64,000 nucleotides of DNA from NCBI RefSeq assembly GCF_010093815.1, contig NW_022985555.1, positions 1,581,552 through 1,645,551 on the forward strand, given 5' to 3'. Position 1 is the stretch's first letter, and each line of letters opens with the position of its first letter. Of this stretch, positions 13,860 to 24,649 are shown piece after piece. The position numbers and the translations under genes were made by a program. The notes beneath the pieces were generated by a model. It saw only the letters and a program-made list of their open reading frames with translations, was not told where the DNA came from and did no database searches. This stretch comes from Pseudovirgaria hyperparasitica. Lineage: Eukaryota; Ascomycota; Dothideomycetes; Acrospermales; Acrospermaceae.

Positions 13860-13921
13860 CTATTATAGAGATTAATATATATTAGTAAGAATCTATAACG
13901 ATTTAAGAAAAACGATATTAC
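13860..13921 (-). other. predicted spliceosomal intron 1 of antisense gene A
   Basis: 62 bp; donor GTAATA, acceptor AATAG, with CTAAT upstream of the acceptor. It splits a Ser codon (AG|T) and joins two frames that are otherwise out of phase. The donor is weaker than that of intron 2. Confidence 0.65.
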
Positions 13922-14869
13922 CTAGTAATCGCGGTAATAATAGCTATAGTAGATTCCGATAAATCCTTACGGATCTTATTAGAATCGTACTCCTAGGCGT
14001 AACCCTTGCCTTAGGTATATAGCTCGTAGAAAGCCTTCTCTAAGGTGTTACGATCGGTAGTACCACGCTCCTTATTAGTAAGGGTTACTAGAGGCCTAGT
14101 AGTAATCTATATTAATATAAGTAAATCTACGTAAAGTTCTTCGAACTTACTTAAATACCTATAAGTAATGACGCTTCTTAGTCATGTAAGTGCCGTATAT
14201 TATAGATTTAGTACTACCGTGAGTAATATACGACGGAAAGCGACAACTATAATAATATATAGCTAGATTATTAGAGCCCGGCCTAGGTCGGGGTAGATTA
14301 ATAGCTTTCGATATGTCGGTAACGTATACGAGATAGGGATTATTCGAAGGCGCCTATTTCCGCGCTAATTACTTTAGAGTATCGAGATTTCGGGAAACTA
14401 TATTAAGATTATTATTAATTTATGCAGATTATTACGAATTATGTTATTACTAGCTAAGGACGGCACGAAAATTAGTAAATTACGTAAATCGCACTAAATT
14501 ATAGTAAATCTACATAAATCTATATCTATAAGGATCGGGTAATATACCTAATGATCTAAAAAACTCTATAAAGAGTTAAGAAGTTTTTTAAAGAAAGGAA
14601 TATTTCTAAGAAAAGATTTTAATATAGGTAGCACCCGGGCTTACCTAATTACATTACGTGATACGCTAGGCCTAATTAGATAATCTCACCTATATAAGAA
14701 GTTAAGATAGATAAAATCTAGTTTATTAGGAAAACGCTTATGTAAATCTTAGATCAGCGAATATTAGTAAGTATCTAAGACGAAGCGTAGAGAACGACTA
14801 AGGTCTTGCGAGACTTAGGATGGGGATATAGAGATAGATAATGATCTAGGTTACTAAGGGCAGCTTCCT

Positions 14870-14885
14870 AGAGGGAAGGGATAAT
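14870..14885 (+). promoter_or_regulatory. polypurine tract of chromovirus A
   Basis: AGAGGGAAGGGATAAT abuts the 3' LTR. In LTR retrotransposons this tract primes plus-strand DNA synthesis. Confidence 0.8.
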
Positions 14886-15113
14886 TATTAGGACTTAGCC
14901 TTAGGTAGGACCCGACCTATATATACCTTAGCTAATAGGGTTAGGAGGTGACGTGAAGGGCGGTAAATAGTTACGTGCTAGATAGATCGGCGTCCCTTTA
15001 TATATATACTCTCGGATTCCTACTAAAAGGGTTCGGTAGTAATTCGTTCTATAATAGAATACACCCCATTGTTCTATCTAACTACACTACTATCCAATAA
15101 CCCTATTCTTACA
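14886..15113 (+). repeat. 3' LTR of chromovirus A
   Basis: 228 bp, same length as the 5' LTR, ending in an intact CA. It retains more C and G at former CpA/TpG sites than the 5' LTR (for example CACCCCATTG, ACTACACTAC). Confidence 0.95.
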
Positions 15114-15118
15114 AAAGT

Positions 15119-15394
15119 TCTAGCCTATATATCTATCTATAATAGAGTCGTTAACTATACTAATTATTATATAGTATTATAGGCTATATAGAGTACTAGA
15201 GTATTAGTATTATATACTAATAGTAGCTTACGTAAGTACTATCCGCGTTTAGCTTTATATATTATAGATTTTCTAGAGTAGGTACTTATTATAGGTATAT
15301 TCTATTAGTATATATATCTAATATATATAGTCTCTAGTAATAGACGATAGTATCTACGAGAAGCTATTACTAGTATATAGAAGTTCTATATATA
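15119..15394 (+). pseudogene. Plavaka-like transposase relic, middle segment
   Basis: Continues in frame from 7729 across chromovirus A and runs to the outer TRIM at 15395, with only TAA/TAG interruptions (for example SLVIDDSIYEKLLLVYRSSI just before the TRIM). The frame resumes at 16609 once the TRIM pair and one ATATA duplication are removed. Confidence 0.6.
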
Positions 15395-16603
15395 TGTTAG
15401 GCACGTGCCTACTAGTTAATTATACATGTATATAGTAGTTATATATAAGTAGTATACTCCACCCTTAAAGTAGTAGCTTTAAGATTCGATCCTTTTAGTA
15501 TAGTTAGTTAGTACGTAGAGCCCGCCTTCTTATATAATCTTAAAGCTACTATGGGGTTACGGGTTTAACTCTCGGTCTAGTTAACTATTATTTAATTTTT
15601 ATACGATTCCGTTTAGCTTACTACGTTATATATACTTTATATATATAACGGATAACATAGTAGTAATGTTACTACGGTAAGTTAGCGTGTCTAGTACTAG
15701 AGGCGGTATTACGAATATTAATTATATGTATATGTATAAGGAGGCGGGCTCCACGCACCAACCAACTATACTAAAAGGACCGAATCTTAAAGCTACTGCT
15801 TTAAGGGTGGAGCACACTACTTATATATAACTACTACATATATATAGAATTAACTAGTAGGCCACGTACTCCTCACGTGCCTAATATTATCCCCCTTTTC
15901 AAAGGCACGTGTCCTTACACGTCATGGGTATACTACCTTACGAAAGATAAACTAAACTAGCCGCAACGGGCCTAGTATAAACCATATATATACATAACTA
16001 ATACTCGTAATGCCGCCTCTAGCACTAGACACGCTAACTTACCATAGTAACGTTACTACCATGTTATCCGTTATATATATAAAGTATATATAACGTGGCA
16101 AGCTAAACGGAATCGTGCGAAATTTAATAACGGTTAACTAGACCGAGAGTTAAACCCGTGACCCCGTAGTAGCTTTAAGATTATATAAGGAGGCGGGCTC
16201 CACGCACTAACTAACTATACTAAAAGGACCGAATCTTAAAGCTACTACTTTAAGGGTGGAGCACACTGCTTATATACGACTACTATACACATATAGAATT
16301 AACTGGCAGGCCACGTGCTCCTCACGTGCCTAACAATATGGTTTATACTAGGCCTAGTGTAGCTAGCGCGTATACTAGGCCTATTATAGCTAGTTTAGTT
16401 TATCTTTCGTAAGGTAGATGTCTATAACGCGTAAACGCACGCGCCTTCGAAAAGAGGAGATATTATTAGGCACGTGCCTACTAGTTAATTATACATGTAT
16501 ATAGTAGTCGTATATAAGTAGTATGCTCTACCCTTAAAGCAGTAGCTTTAAGATTCGGTTCTTTTGGTATAGTTAGTTAGTACGTGGAGCCCGCCTCCTT
16601 ATA
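15395..16603 (+). mobile_element. TRIM (miniature LTR retrotransposon), outer copy
   Basis: A non-autonomous LTR element. The 140-bp LTRs lie at 15395-15534 and 16464-16603 (TGTTAGGCACGTG start, CCTCCTTACA-type end, RIP-altered) and are flanked by perfect ATATA duplications (15390-15394, 16604-16608). The internal part is about 320 bp, non-coding, and ends in a purine-rich tract (AAAGAGGAGATAT). A second TRIM of the same family lies inside in opposite orientation (15735-16335). Without it the element is about 603 bp. It has no gag or pol and must have been mobilised in trans. Confidence 0.9.
15735..16335 (-). mobile_element. TRIM, inner copy nested in the outer TRIM
   Basis: Two 152-bp LTRs (15735-15886 and 16184-16335) in minus orientation, flanked by perfect ATATG duplications (15730-15734, 16336-16340). 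A minus-strand polypurine tract (TTTGAAAAGGGGGATAAT, read from 15904 back to 15887) adjoins the 3' LTR. The internal region is the same as in the other copies. The LTRs contain two CACGTG-type motifs separated by a few bases in place of one in the outer copy, which explains 152 versus 140 bp. It is visibly less RIP-mutated than its surroundings. Confidence 0.9.
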
Positions 16604-16608
16604 ATATA

Positions 16609-18740
16609 CTCATTATTATAGAAATAGGTTTACTATATATATTGCAAGTTAATAACTAATAGCTACGGTAGTAAGTATACTAGTAGTAAGATAGATAATA
16701 GAACGAGTATACCCGGTATCTTATCGTTTTTATCGACGTCTTTCGCGCTAGTAGTATAGGGCTATTATATTTACTAATTAGTTAAGAGTTGGTATTCTAG
16801 TAGATGGATAGAGCTATTAGATAATTTTACCTAGTTACTTACTAGAGTTAATATATACCGCGCGGTCGCTCCGGATATTCTATATTAACTATATAAGGGT
16901 ATATTAGAATATACTTTTAATTAGATAGTCTTATATATTATTAATTAAGAGCGTATAGGATATAGATTAAAGGGTATATTTACTAGTATACCCTCTATAG
17001 AAGGAGTAAAGAAGGTAATCGATAAGTAATTTACGTCTATTAGAGTATTCGGTTGTTATAACCTACTTACGTATATAACTTTAGTAATATAATAGATAGG
17101 GGTAATATTTAAGCGTATACTAGTAGTATTTATAGTTACGTTTAAACCACTCCTATATTATAATTAATACTTTCTAAGCGTAGTGCGGGCAGTTATTAAT
17201 ATATATATATTAGCGGCGTACTATACGTATAATACATAGATACTAGTATACTTAGAAGAGGCTATATTACGCTTAGATAACCTAAAATACTAGTTTATAC
17301 TATATCGTAGAGATAAATTAGAGGATAATTATTTTAACTTTCTAAAGTTCTATATATTGTCGTACCTAGTTAATACCATTAAATACTATAGTTCGTTATA
17401 TCTAATATTAGTAGAGCTACTAGAGTAATCTTATATTATAGTAAAGGAATTATATTAAGGTTTAAATAAGAGGGAGACGTTTCTATAGTAGATGCTAGTA
17501 GTAGATATATACACGATAAATACTAAAATCTCTAGTAGTATAGAGGTGGCGGCTAGTACTAGTATATTAGTGGCCCCTAGCCTAGAGTAGCTCGATAATA
17601 CACGTAAGCTAGTTGGCTAGCGGCGTATTCTAAAGGAGCCACGCTAGAGTAAATATATACTCTATGTCTTATAGAGTTATAGACTATCTACGTCCTACTA
17701 GACTACTATTAGTAACCTCTATAATATATATAGTAGTAGTTTTATATTACTTAATGCGGTTACACCCTTTATATATAACTATTATAATCGGCTTATTAGG
17801 GATAATATATTAAAAGAAGTAAATATTAAATATATTAAAAAGGACCCTTCGTAGGCACGGGTCCTTCCTATCTATATATATAAGACTATATATATACTAA
17901 TATAACTAGATAGAGATATATCTATAGAGGCCTTCGACCTAATTCGGGTAAGGTATACCCGTAACTAGTAAAAGAGTAGTAAGGCTAGGGAGGATTATAT
18001 AATAGTATAGGAGTTTAATAAGGGTAGTAACCACCTTAACGGAAAGCGGGTTAGTAAAGTCTATATATTTCTAGAGGTATATAATATAGAGAGCATTAAT
18101 ATAACTAGTAGTATAGTAGCGCGATTTCTAGATACGTTAGTTAAACTACTTAATAACTTAGATAGAGGTAATATTAATACTATTAGTGGCCTTATACTAT
18201 TACGTATAGCGGGTTAAAGGTCTAGTAATAAGACTTATATAATAGATAGGTTCCGTGTCTACGAGCTAGAGTATATCCTACGCCCTATATAGATTATATT
18301 ATATTAGTTAGTTACGGATAGTTTATTCTAGTTAAACACGTATAGTAATTAGGGGATCTATAATAAGAGATATAACCTAGACTTCTAGGCTATAAATAGA
18401 TGAAACGTGACCGTAGCGTTAAAACACGGGTGCGTGTTATAAGTCTATCGCTATCTACTACTACCTACCGTAGTATACCGGTATATACTAGTATATAGCG
18501 GAAGTTATAGTTTATATATAGTAGTACTCGATAGTCGTATCCTATACTAGGATATCTCTAAGAAATAATCGTGGTTTATTACGATCGGTTCTATAAAAGG
18601 CTTATATTTAATAGCTATCTATAATTTTAGCCAAGGAGTATCTAGGGATGCACCTCCTTATTACCTAATAATTACTAGCTAGTATAAAAACTCTACGCCT
18701 CTAAAAGGGGTATATAGAACTTAAAGAATCCTTATTCATA
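16609..18740 (+). pseudogene. Plavaka-like transposase relic, C-terminal part
   Basis: One frame continues from the middle segment. Around 16860 it reads VAPDILY, TAA (former Gln), LYKGILEYTFN, resembling the PDLLHQL-KG block of Plavaka transposases. Around 17000-17180 come a SIPSIEGVKKVIDK segment and FKPLLYYN. Around 17225-17480 comes the C-terminal block AYLEE-type, LDNLK, FNFLKFYILSYLVNTIKYYS, ending near NKRETFL: the Asn-Phe-Pro-Lys...His...Gly-Ser...Thr-Asn-Arg pattern of that family's conserved tail. Such enzymes are cut-and-paste DDE transposases found in fungi. The terminal inverted repeats were not located. Confidence 0.65.
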
Positions 18741-19749
18741 GATAGAACTAGATATAGATAGTATTAACCTAATATAGATAGATTATATATATTAATACCC
18801 TAAAATCCAAACTATGTCTCTAGGCCTACTAGACCTAGCTTGCACCTAATTCTAATATTTTTATTATTTACGTTTACGCCTTATTAGATACCGGGTATAT
18901 AACGAGTCTATAGTTAAGTAAGTGTTAGGTACGTAACGAGTCTATTAATAAATAAGTGCCGGGTATATAACGAGTCTATGTAAATAAGTATAAATAAGTA
19001 TATACCGGGTATGTAACGCTCTTACTAGGGAAACGTCTTCCTTAAGTATCTTCCCCTTCTAATATTTCTCCTTCTCTTTCTTTATTCTTTCTCTAGTCTT
19101 ATAAGTATAGTTAGACTTATATTACTATATTATTAATATATATATTCTTATATAGACTATTAGAAACTACGGTAACTAGATATACGTTCTTATAATAGAT
19201 AAATATACTATACTAATATATTACATTATTCGTGTTTAATATAAGGGTTTACTACTATAATTATTTATTATTACGCTTGTCTATCTCTTCTTAACGATAG
19301 TACTAATTAATAGCGACCTATTATAGAGATAATAGTTAGTATTATATACTTCTCTTAAATATTCGTATATTAATATTATATAAGTATATACTTTGTAGAG
19401 GTCCTCTATTCTTCCCTTAAGCTACCTAGACTATTCTCTAATTGCTAAAAACTCTTATATCTAACTATTTCTACTATTTATTTCTTAGTTCTACTTATTA
19501 GGCTTTAAATAATAGTAAACTATAATAGATTAGTAGTTATCTATATTTTACGTACGCTAAGTTAGTATACCTAAATATAATAGATAATAGTATATTTATA
19601 ATAGTATATACTAGATCTTATAGTATTCCTCTTTAGTAGTAGATCTATATAGTTATAAAGACGGCCTACTATCCTATTATATCTATATACTATACTACTC
19701 TTTTATTATATATAGACGTTATTACTAGAGTAGGGCTATTGTCTATTAT
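18741..19749. other. non-coding or unidentified stretch with degenerate tandem repeat
   Basis: No recognised gene. At 18886-19015 the motif CCGGGTATATAACGAGTCTAT followed by an AATAAGT-like tail repeats about four times with 30-45 bp spacing; a related series lies in element C at 40750-40915. The rest is AT-rich and RIP-degraded and runs up to the TRIM at 19750. Confidence 0.5.
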
Positions 19750-20329
19750 TGTAAGGAGGCGGGCTCCACGCACCAACCAACTATACTAAAAGGACCGAAT
19801 CTTGAAGCTACTGCTTCAAGGGTGGAGCACACTACTTATATACGACTACTACACACATGTAGAATTAACTAGCAGGCCACGTGCCTAATAATATCTCCCC
19901 TTTTTGAAGGCGCGTGTCCTCACGCGTCGTAGGCATGCTACCTTACAAAAGATAAACTAAACTAGCCGTAACGGGCCTAGTATAAACGATGTGCATACAT
20001 AACTAATACTCGCAATGCCGCCTCTAGTACTAGATACGCTAACTTACCATAGTAATATTACTACCATGTTATCCGTCACGTGTATAAAGTATATATAACG
20101 TGGTAAGCTAAACGGAATCGTGCGAAATTCAATAATGGTTAACTAGACCGAGAGTTAAACCCGTGACCCCATAGTAGCTTTAAGATTATATAAGGAGGCG
20201 GGCTCTATATACCAACCAACTATACTAAAAGGACCGAATCTTAAAGCTACTACTTTAAGGGTGGAGTACACTACTTATATACGACTACTATATACATGTA
20301 GAATCAACTAGTAGGCCACGTGCCTGACA
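19750..20329 (-). mobile_element. TRIM, third copy
   Basis: Complete 580-bp miniature LTR element with 141-bp LTRs (19750-19890 and 20189-20329), here with intact TGTAAGG and CCTGACA termini. Perfect ATTAT duplications flank it (19745-19749, 20330-20334). The internal region matches the inner TRIM at 15887-16183 and has no ORF. CpA and TpG survive better here than in neighbouring DNA (for example CTTGAAGC, GTGCATACA), consistent with an element shorter than the length RIP normally detects. Confidence 0.92.
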
Positions 20330-20499
20330 ATTATACTTAACGTTATATATAGAGTATTATATATTTAACGTCGTTATTTCACGTGCTCTATGTTAGTACG
20401 GGATTGGATACTAGTTATATATTTCCCCGCCTCTATTAAATTAACGAGTTATTACTAATAACTATACGGACTACTTACGTTAATATAGCCGTAACGTAC

Positions 20500-22008
20500 G
20501 TATTATACCTACGTCTATTATATAGAGTATATATATTATCTCTCTATTACTCTAGTAATATACTCTATTCTCTATTCTATCTATCTATAGCCACGTCTAG
20601 CTAGCCGTAAATAAATAGCTAAGTAGAAGCAAGTCTCGATATACTTTATATATTTAGGGCGTCCGATAGGTAGAAACTTTAGGTATATATAGAAGAGTTA
20701 ATTTAAGAGGAATTTACTAGCCTATTACTAAACCTACGTAGTAAGAAAGTAAAGGACTACTATATAAAACAAGAGTATTACCTCTAGACGGTTGCGGATA
20801 AATATATATTTATTAATAGTAGTTATACTATTTCATGGGTAGATGCCATGTATTAACTTAATACTATATTCTTAGTATTTACGCGTAACTGGCGGCGGTT
20901 AGCTAAATACTATTATATATATTAAAACGATGCCCCGGGCTAGACAAGCCGTTATAATATTATATATACCCTATAAAACCGCCTAATATATCTAGCTAAC
21001 CTAGTTATTCAACCGTCGGACTACTAGTATCTATATCTTCTAAAGTAGCTATGCCGCCGTATTATATACGTATGCCTATAGTCCTTATCTACGATTATAC
21101 TTAGGTTACCCTAGTACTAATAATGGCTATATAGAATAGTATAACGCCGTTAAATATTAAGGGTATAAAAATATACGATATAGTAGGTCTTAGTATAAAT
21201 AAACTATTAGAATTTATTAGCTTATCTATAGATATACTAGGAGACGTAGACGGTTATAGATATGGTCGCGTCTACCTAGAATACCCGATTCTACTAAGTA
21301 AGTCGAGTGATATAATCCTTTATAAGGATAGTTTAGACTAGGTATTATAGTAGACTATTAAATAGGTACTAGGCTTAGGACTAGATCGGGTGGTTTTCCA
21401 CGTAGGCAATATAAACGGTATATTTAGAAGCCTACTATAATATATTAACTATAATCTAACTATATAGGAACGTTACGCTATAAGTATAGTAGCGGAATTC
21501 CTCTATCTAGCGCGCGTAGATAAGCTCGAGATATATATACGCCGATAGATATTAGTATATATTAATATATTATAACTACTAAGCGGCGTATACTAATATA
21601 TACCGGTATATCTAGTATATACTAGTATAATACCGTCGCTCTTCCGTAGACCTAATACTATTTATATATCTTAGGTTTTTAGTTATTAGTTACGTATAGA
21701 GTTATATATACGGCGGATACCTTACTAGATTTAGGTCTTTTATTAATAGTATATAGGTACGCCCTAGTCCACTTAATATAGGCGTAGTTAACGCTTTATC
21801 TACTTAAACGATAGACGTTAATAACAACGTAACTAGTATATTTATCTATTATATTATTAGCTAGCTAACGTTATATTAGAAGAGTTAAGCGCTACTATCC
21901 CGCCTACTCTACCCGTTAATATTAATATACTAGTAATTATAACCTAATCGCCTTATAAATTAATATATAATGCCGGTACGCTCGAGAGTTTAAGCGAACG
22001 TATAAAAG
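20500..22008 (+). pseudogene. unidentified long frame, left part (split by chromovirus B)
   Basis: A plus-strand frame with almost only TAA/TAG stops. Short recognisable runs are AVADKYIFINSSYTISWVDA-like near 20800 and VVFHVGNINGIFRSLL near 21390. It reaches the chromovirus B insertion at 22008 (SERIK) and continues in the same phase at 30057 after one AAAAG duplication is removed. I do not recognise the family. Length and continuity suggest a protein of more than 600 residues belonging to the repeat into which B inserted. Confidence 0.5.
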
Positions 22009-22246
22009 TATAAAGAGTAAAGACGTAGGATAGTAGTCTAACAGTTCATAGAGAGACATAGGAATGTATTTATAGAGTAATCTTACTCTTATACAAGGTT
22101 AATTCCTAACGAGTAGGAATCGGTTTATACGGTCTACTTATATAGTAACCTCGCTTAACTTAGCTAACTTAACCCAGCTCTAGCCACTACGTGGCTATAT
22201 AGATTAGAATAGTCTATATAGGTCTATTATAGTTCCCGTCCTAATA
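22009..22246 (-). repeat. 3' LTR of chromovirus B
   Basis: 238 bp, colinear with 29814-30051. The minus-strand polypurine tract (AAAAAGAAGAAGGATAT, from about 22263 back to 22247) lies just inside it. Confidence 0.93.
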
Positions 22247-22719
22247 ATATCCTTCTTCTTTTTATACTTCGCCCCGAAGTACTTAAGTATATATAATTCT
22301 AAGTCTCTATAATCTATCGTGTATCTATATATCCGTAACTAAGTTCCTATAACGTTATAACTATCCTTAATATAGGTAAACTCGAGATTCTAGTTTACTT
22401 TTACTAGTTTATGCACGCGCTTATCCCTTACTTCGTGGCTACTACCTAGGATATATAATTACTACTTTAGTCGAGTATATATTTAGCTTTACTCACCTTT
22501 AATTTTATTCTCTAGTATATCCACCTCGCTCTTAAGGTAAGTCGTTAATTCATATACTATCTTCTCTAGTCTAGGTTTAGAAGGGTCTATAGTAGTCTAT
22601 TCTTATTAGAACCGGTCTAATATAACCTATCCGCGTTATTATAGTCACTAATTTAGCTTCGTTAATCGCCGTTAAGGGTAGACGAATATTCCTTTCTTAG
22701 ATCTCTAGCTAACGTGTAT

Positions 22720-24060
22720 ATATAGATATCTAATACTAGTTCTATCTCTAAGCCTACCTCCTCCTCTCGTAAGACTCGCTCTAAAGATATCGCCTCCTCC
22801 CCGGCTACGCCGGCTAAGAAGCCTACCTATCGCGGTAGTATAAAGGCGCGCTCTAAGTCGGAGAAGAGAGTAGCTAGAGCTACTACTACTACTACCTCTA
22901 CTACTAATATAGCTACTAGTCGCTCTAATCTAGGTGATTCTAGTACTAAACTTATAGATAAAGTGGTTATAGGTTCTCCTCTTACTCTAAAGCACACGCC
23001 GTCTACTCTACCTCCTCTAGAGGATAAAGAAGATCTTATTATAGACGATAATTGCGAGCCCTCGCGCTTACCTATACCACCGTCTCGCCGCTCTTCCTTC
23101 CGGTCTAATATAGACTAATTTAGTCGCTCTAGGTTCTTTTAGGACCTTAATATTCGCTCTAAACCCTAGTCTACTAATAATAAGGCCTAGGTCGCCGAGG
23201 ATACTAAACGTAGTCGCGGTTTACGCCATAGGAAAACGGCGAACTACGGTTCGATATACTATAAGTATATTAAGGGCTATACGGCCGGCTCTAAATATCT
23301 CTTTCGCTCTAACTCTAGTATTAGCTACTACTCTACTAACCGCGACGGGCCTATATACTCTACCTTTACTCTACCTACCTACTACCGCTACTATACTATA
23401 ACTAGTAAGACTTATCTATAGGTAAGTATAATAGGCTATCTTAATCTAGTATAATCTAAAGTAGTCCGCGCTAATATATTCTTAGGTTCCTATGCGTATA
23501 TAAGATATATATAACGATCTTCGCGTCCGCGAGACCCTCGGGGGTTCTTATAGCCGCCTATCTACTATATAGAGGGAGTTTAGAGAGTACTATAAGCTCT
23601 TCCTAGAGGTTATTAAAGTATAAGTTACGAGCACGTTAATTATTTTTAACACCTATTAATTTTTCTAGCCGCCGCGAGATCCCTAGCGCCTAGACTACCT
23701 ATTCTAGGGAGTCTATTCTAGCTATAGAGGCCGTAGAGAGGATTCGCTCTATCCCCCCCCGTCCGTCTCGCGCTACTAATAGATCTTATAAGAGGTCTAC
23801 TATTTCTCCCTCTAAGTCGCCTTATAAGAGGGTATATATTCCCTTCTAGATTATTCTAGATTATATTAGCTAACTTTAGACCTAGTCGCTACGCTCCGGC
23901 GCTTAAGGCTCTTCCCTCTAGGCTCTAATAGATCGGGTTATTACTCTAGAGGCTAAGGTCGTCGTTCTCCGCCGCTATATCGTGTAGTTAGAGAGGACTA
24001 TACTAGAGATTAGGACGGATAATAAGATAGAGAAGTAGCTCTATGGTTCTGGCTCTATGT
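22720..24060 (+). pseudogene. antisense intron-containing accessory gene of chromovirus B
   Basis: A gene antisense to the retrotransposon, between pol and the 3' LTR. Exon 1 (22720-23421, 234 codons) starts at ATA TAG ATA (former ATG) and is Ser/Thr/Lys/Arg rich (ISNTSSISKPTSSS, ARATTTTTSTTN); its first 130 or so codons after the second contain no stop. A 64-bp intron (23422-23485: GTAAGT, GCTAAT, TTCTTAG) changes the phase exactly as required for exon 2 (DIYNDLRVRETLGGSYS, REFREYYKLFLEVIKV). A further frame change near 23640-23690 (second intron or indel, not resolved) leads to a C-terminal segment (RSIPPRPSRATNRSYK) and a coiled coil at 23922-24050 (ALIDRVITLEAKVVVLRR). About 425 residues. 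No family recognised. Confidence 0.7.
23422..23485 (+). other. predicted spliceosomal intron in antisense gene B
   Basis: 64 bp with consensus fungal donor GTAAGT, branch-like GCTAAT and acceptor TTCTTAG. The open frame upstream and the open frame downstream differ by exactly the phase this intron corrects (phase 0 on both sides). Confidence 0.8.
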
Positions 24061-24649
24061 ATTAGCTCTATGCCTAGCTCTATATATTCTAGATCTACTA
24101 TAGGTGGTGCGCGCCGGCTCTATTTACCTGGCTTTTATCTATTTTAGTTCTTTTTAGACCGTTTAGATACCCGTTAGCTAGTTTCTAGTAATTTAATTCT
24201 TAACTTAATAATATTATATGTGCGCTCGCTTAGCTTATAACTATCGGTTTCTATATTCTAATTTTCCTTAAGTTATCTAAGTGTGGGCACCGTATATAAA
24301 TTAGTTTATCTCTATAAATTCTATTAGAGTACCTAAACTAGTGGCCTAGTAGTTATTAGTTCGGGTACTCTAACCTTTTATATTTCGTGTTAAGAGTTTA
24401 ATTCTATAGTGGGGTACCTTTTTTTAGGTTCTTAGTCCTATATTTTTCTCGTATATAATGGTCTATATTAGTCCATTCTAGACTCTTCTATATTATTCTA
24501 TTATAGTATATCGCGTCGCGTTCCTAAAATGGTTATTTATACTTTCTTCGCGTCTAGTAACTATACGACGCTTAAATTATAGAGCTACTATATAGAGTTT
24601 TCCTAGTGCGCGTCTAGATTTCCTAGTTTAGCACTTTATTCTCTACGGT

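Larger units (their letters stand above)
13420..14112 (-). pseudogene. antisense intron-containing accessory gene of chromovirus A
   Basis: On the strand opposite pol, a gene of about 191 codons can be read in three exons: 14112-13922, 13859-13700 and 13644-13420. Intron 1 (62 bp) runs GTAATA to TAATAG; intron 2 (55 bp) runs GTATGT to TTCTTAG with a GCTAAT branch-like site. Removing both restores one phase throughout: exon lengths 191, 160 and 225 sum to 576, and the frame closes with TAA after TSTPTPT. The likely start is ATA (former ATG) followed by TAG. Exon 3 predicts a coiled coil (IRRAI, NL, RRNERLETYIIKL). The middle is Ser/Lys rich. I recognise no family. Chromovirus B has a gene of the same position, orientation and architecture. 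Confidence 0.7.
7730..15113 (+). mobile_element. Ty3/Gypsy chromovirus, family A, near-complete
   Basis: A 7.4-kb LTR retrotransposon with two 228-bp LTRs (TG...CA ends, RIP-altered to TA in places). Internal order is Gag with zinc knuckle, aspartic protease, reverse transcriptase, RNase H, integrase, chromodomain, which is the chromovirus order. A polypurine tract precedes the 3' LTR. The flanking pentamers are ATAGT and AAAGT, a target duplication with one non-RIP mismatch. The 2 kb between the chromodomain and the 3' LTR hold an antisense spliced gene (13420-14112). Other family copies lie at 1-127 and 63661-64000. All frames are broken by RIP, so it is dead. Confidence 0.95.

Noticed and set aside
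16110-16180. tRNA-like stretch in the TRIM (CCGAGAGTTAAACCCGTGAC)
   Set aside because: It resembles a B box or a primer-binding site, but the arms do not pair as a T-arm and no cloverleaf could be drawn.
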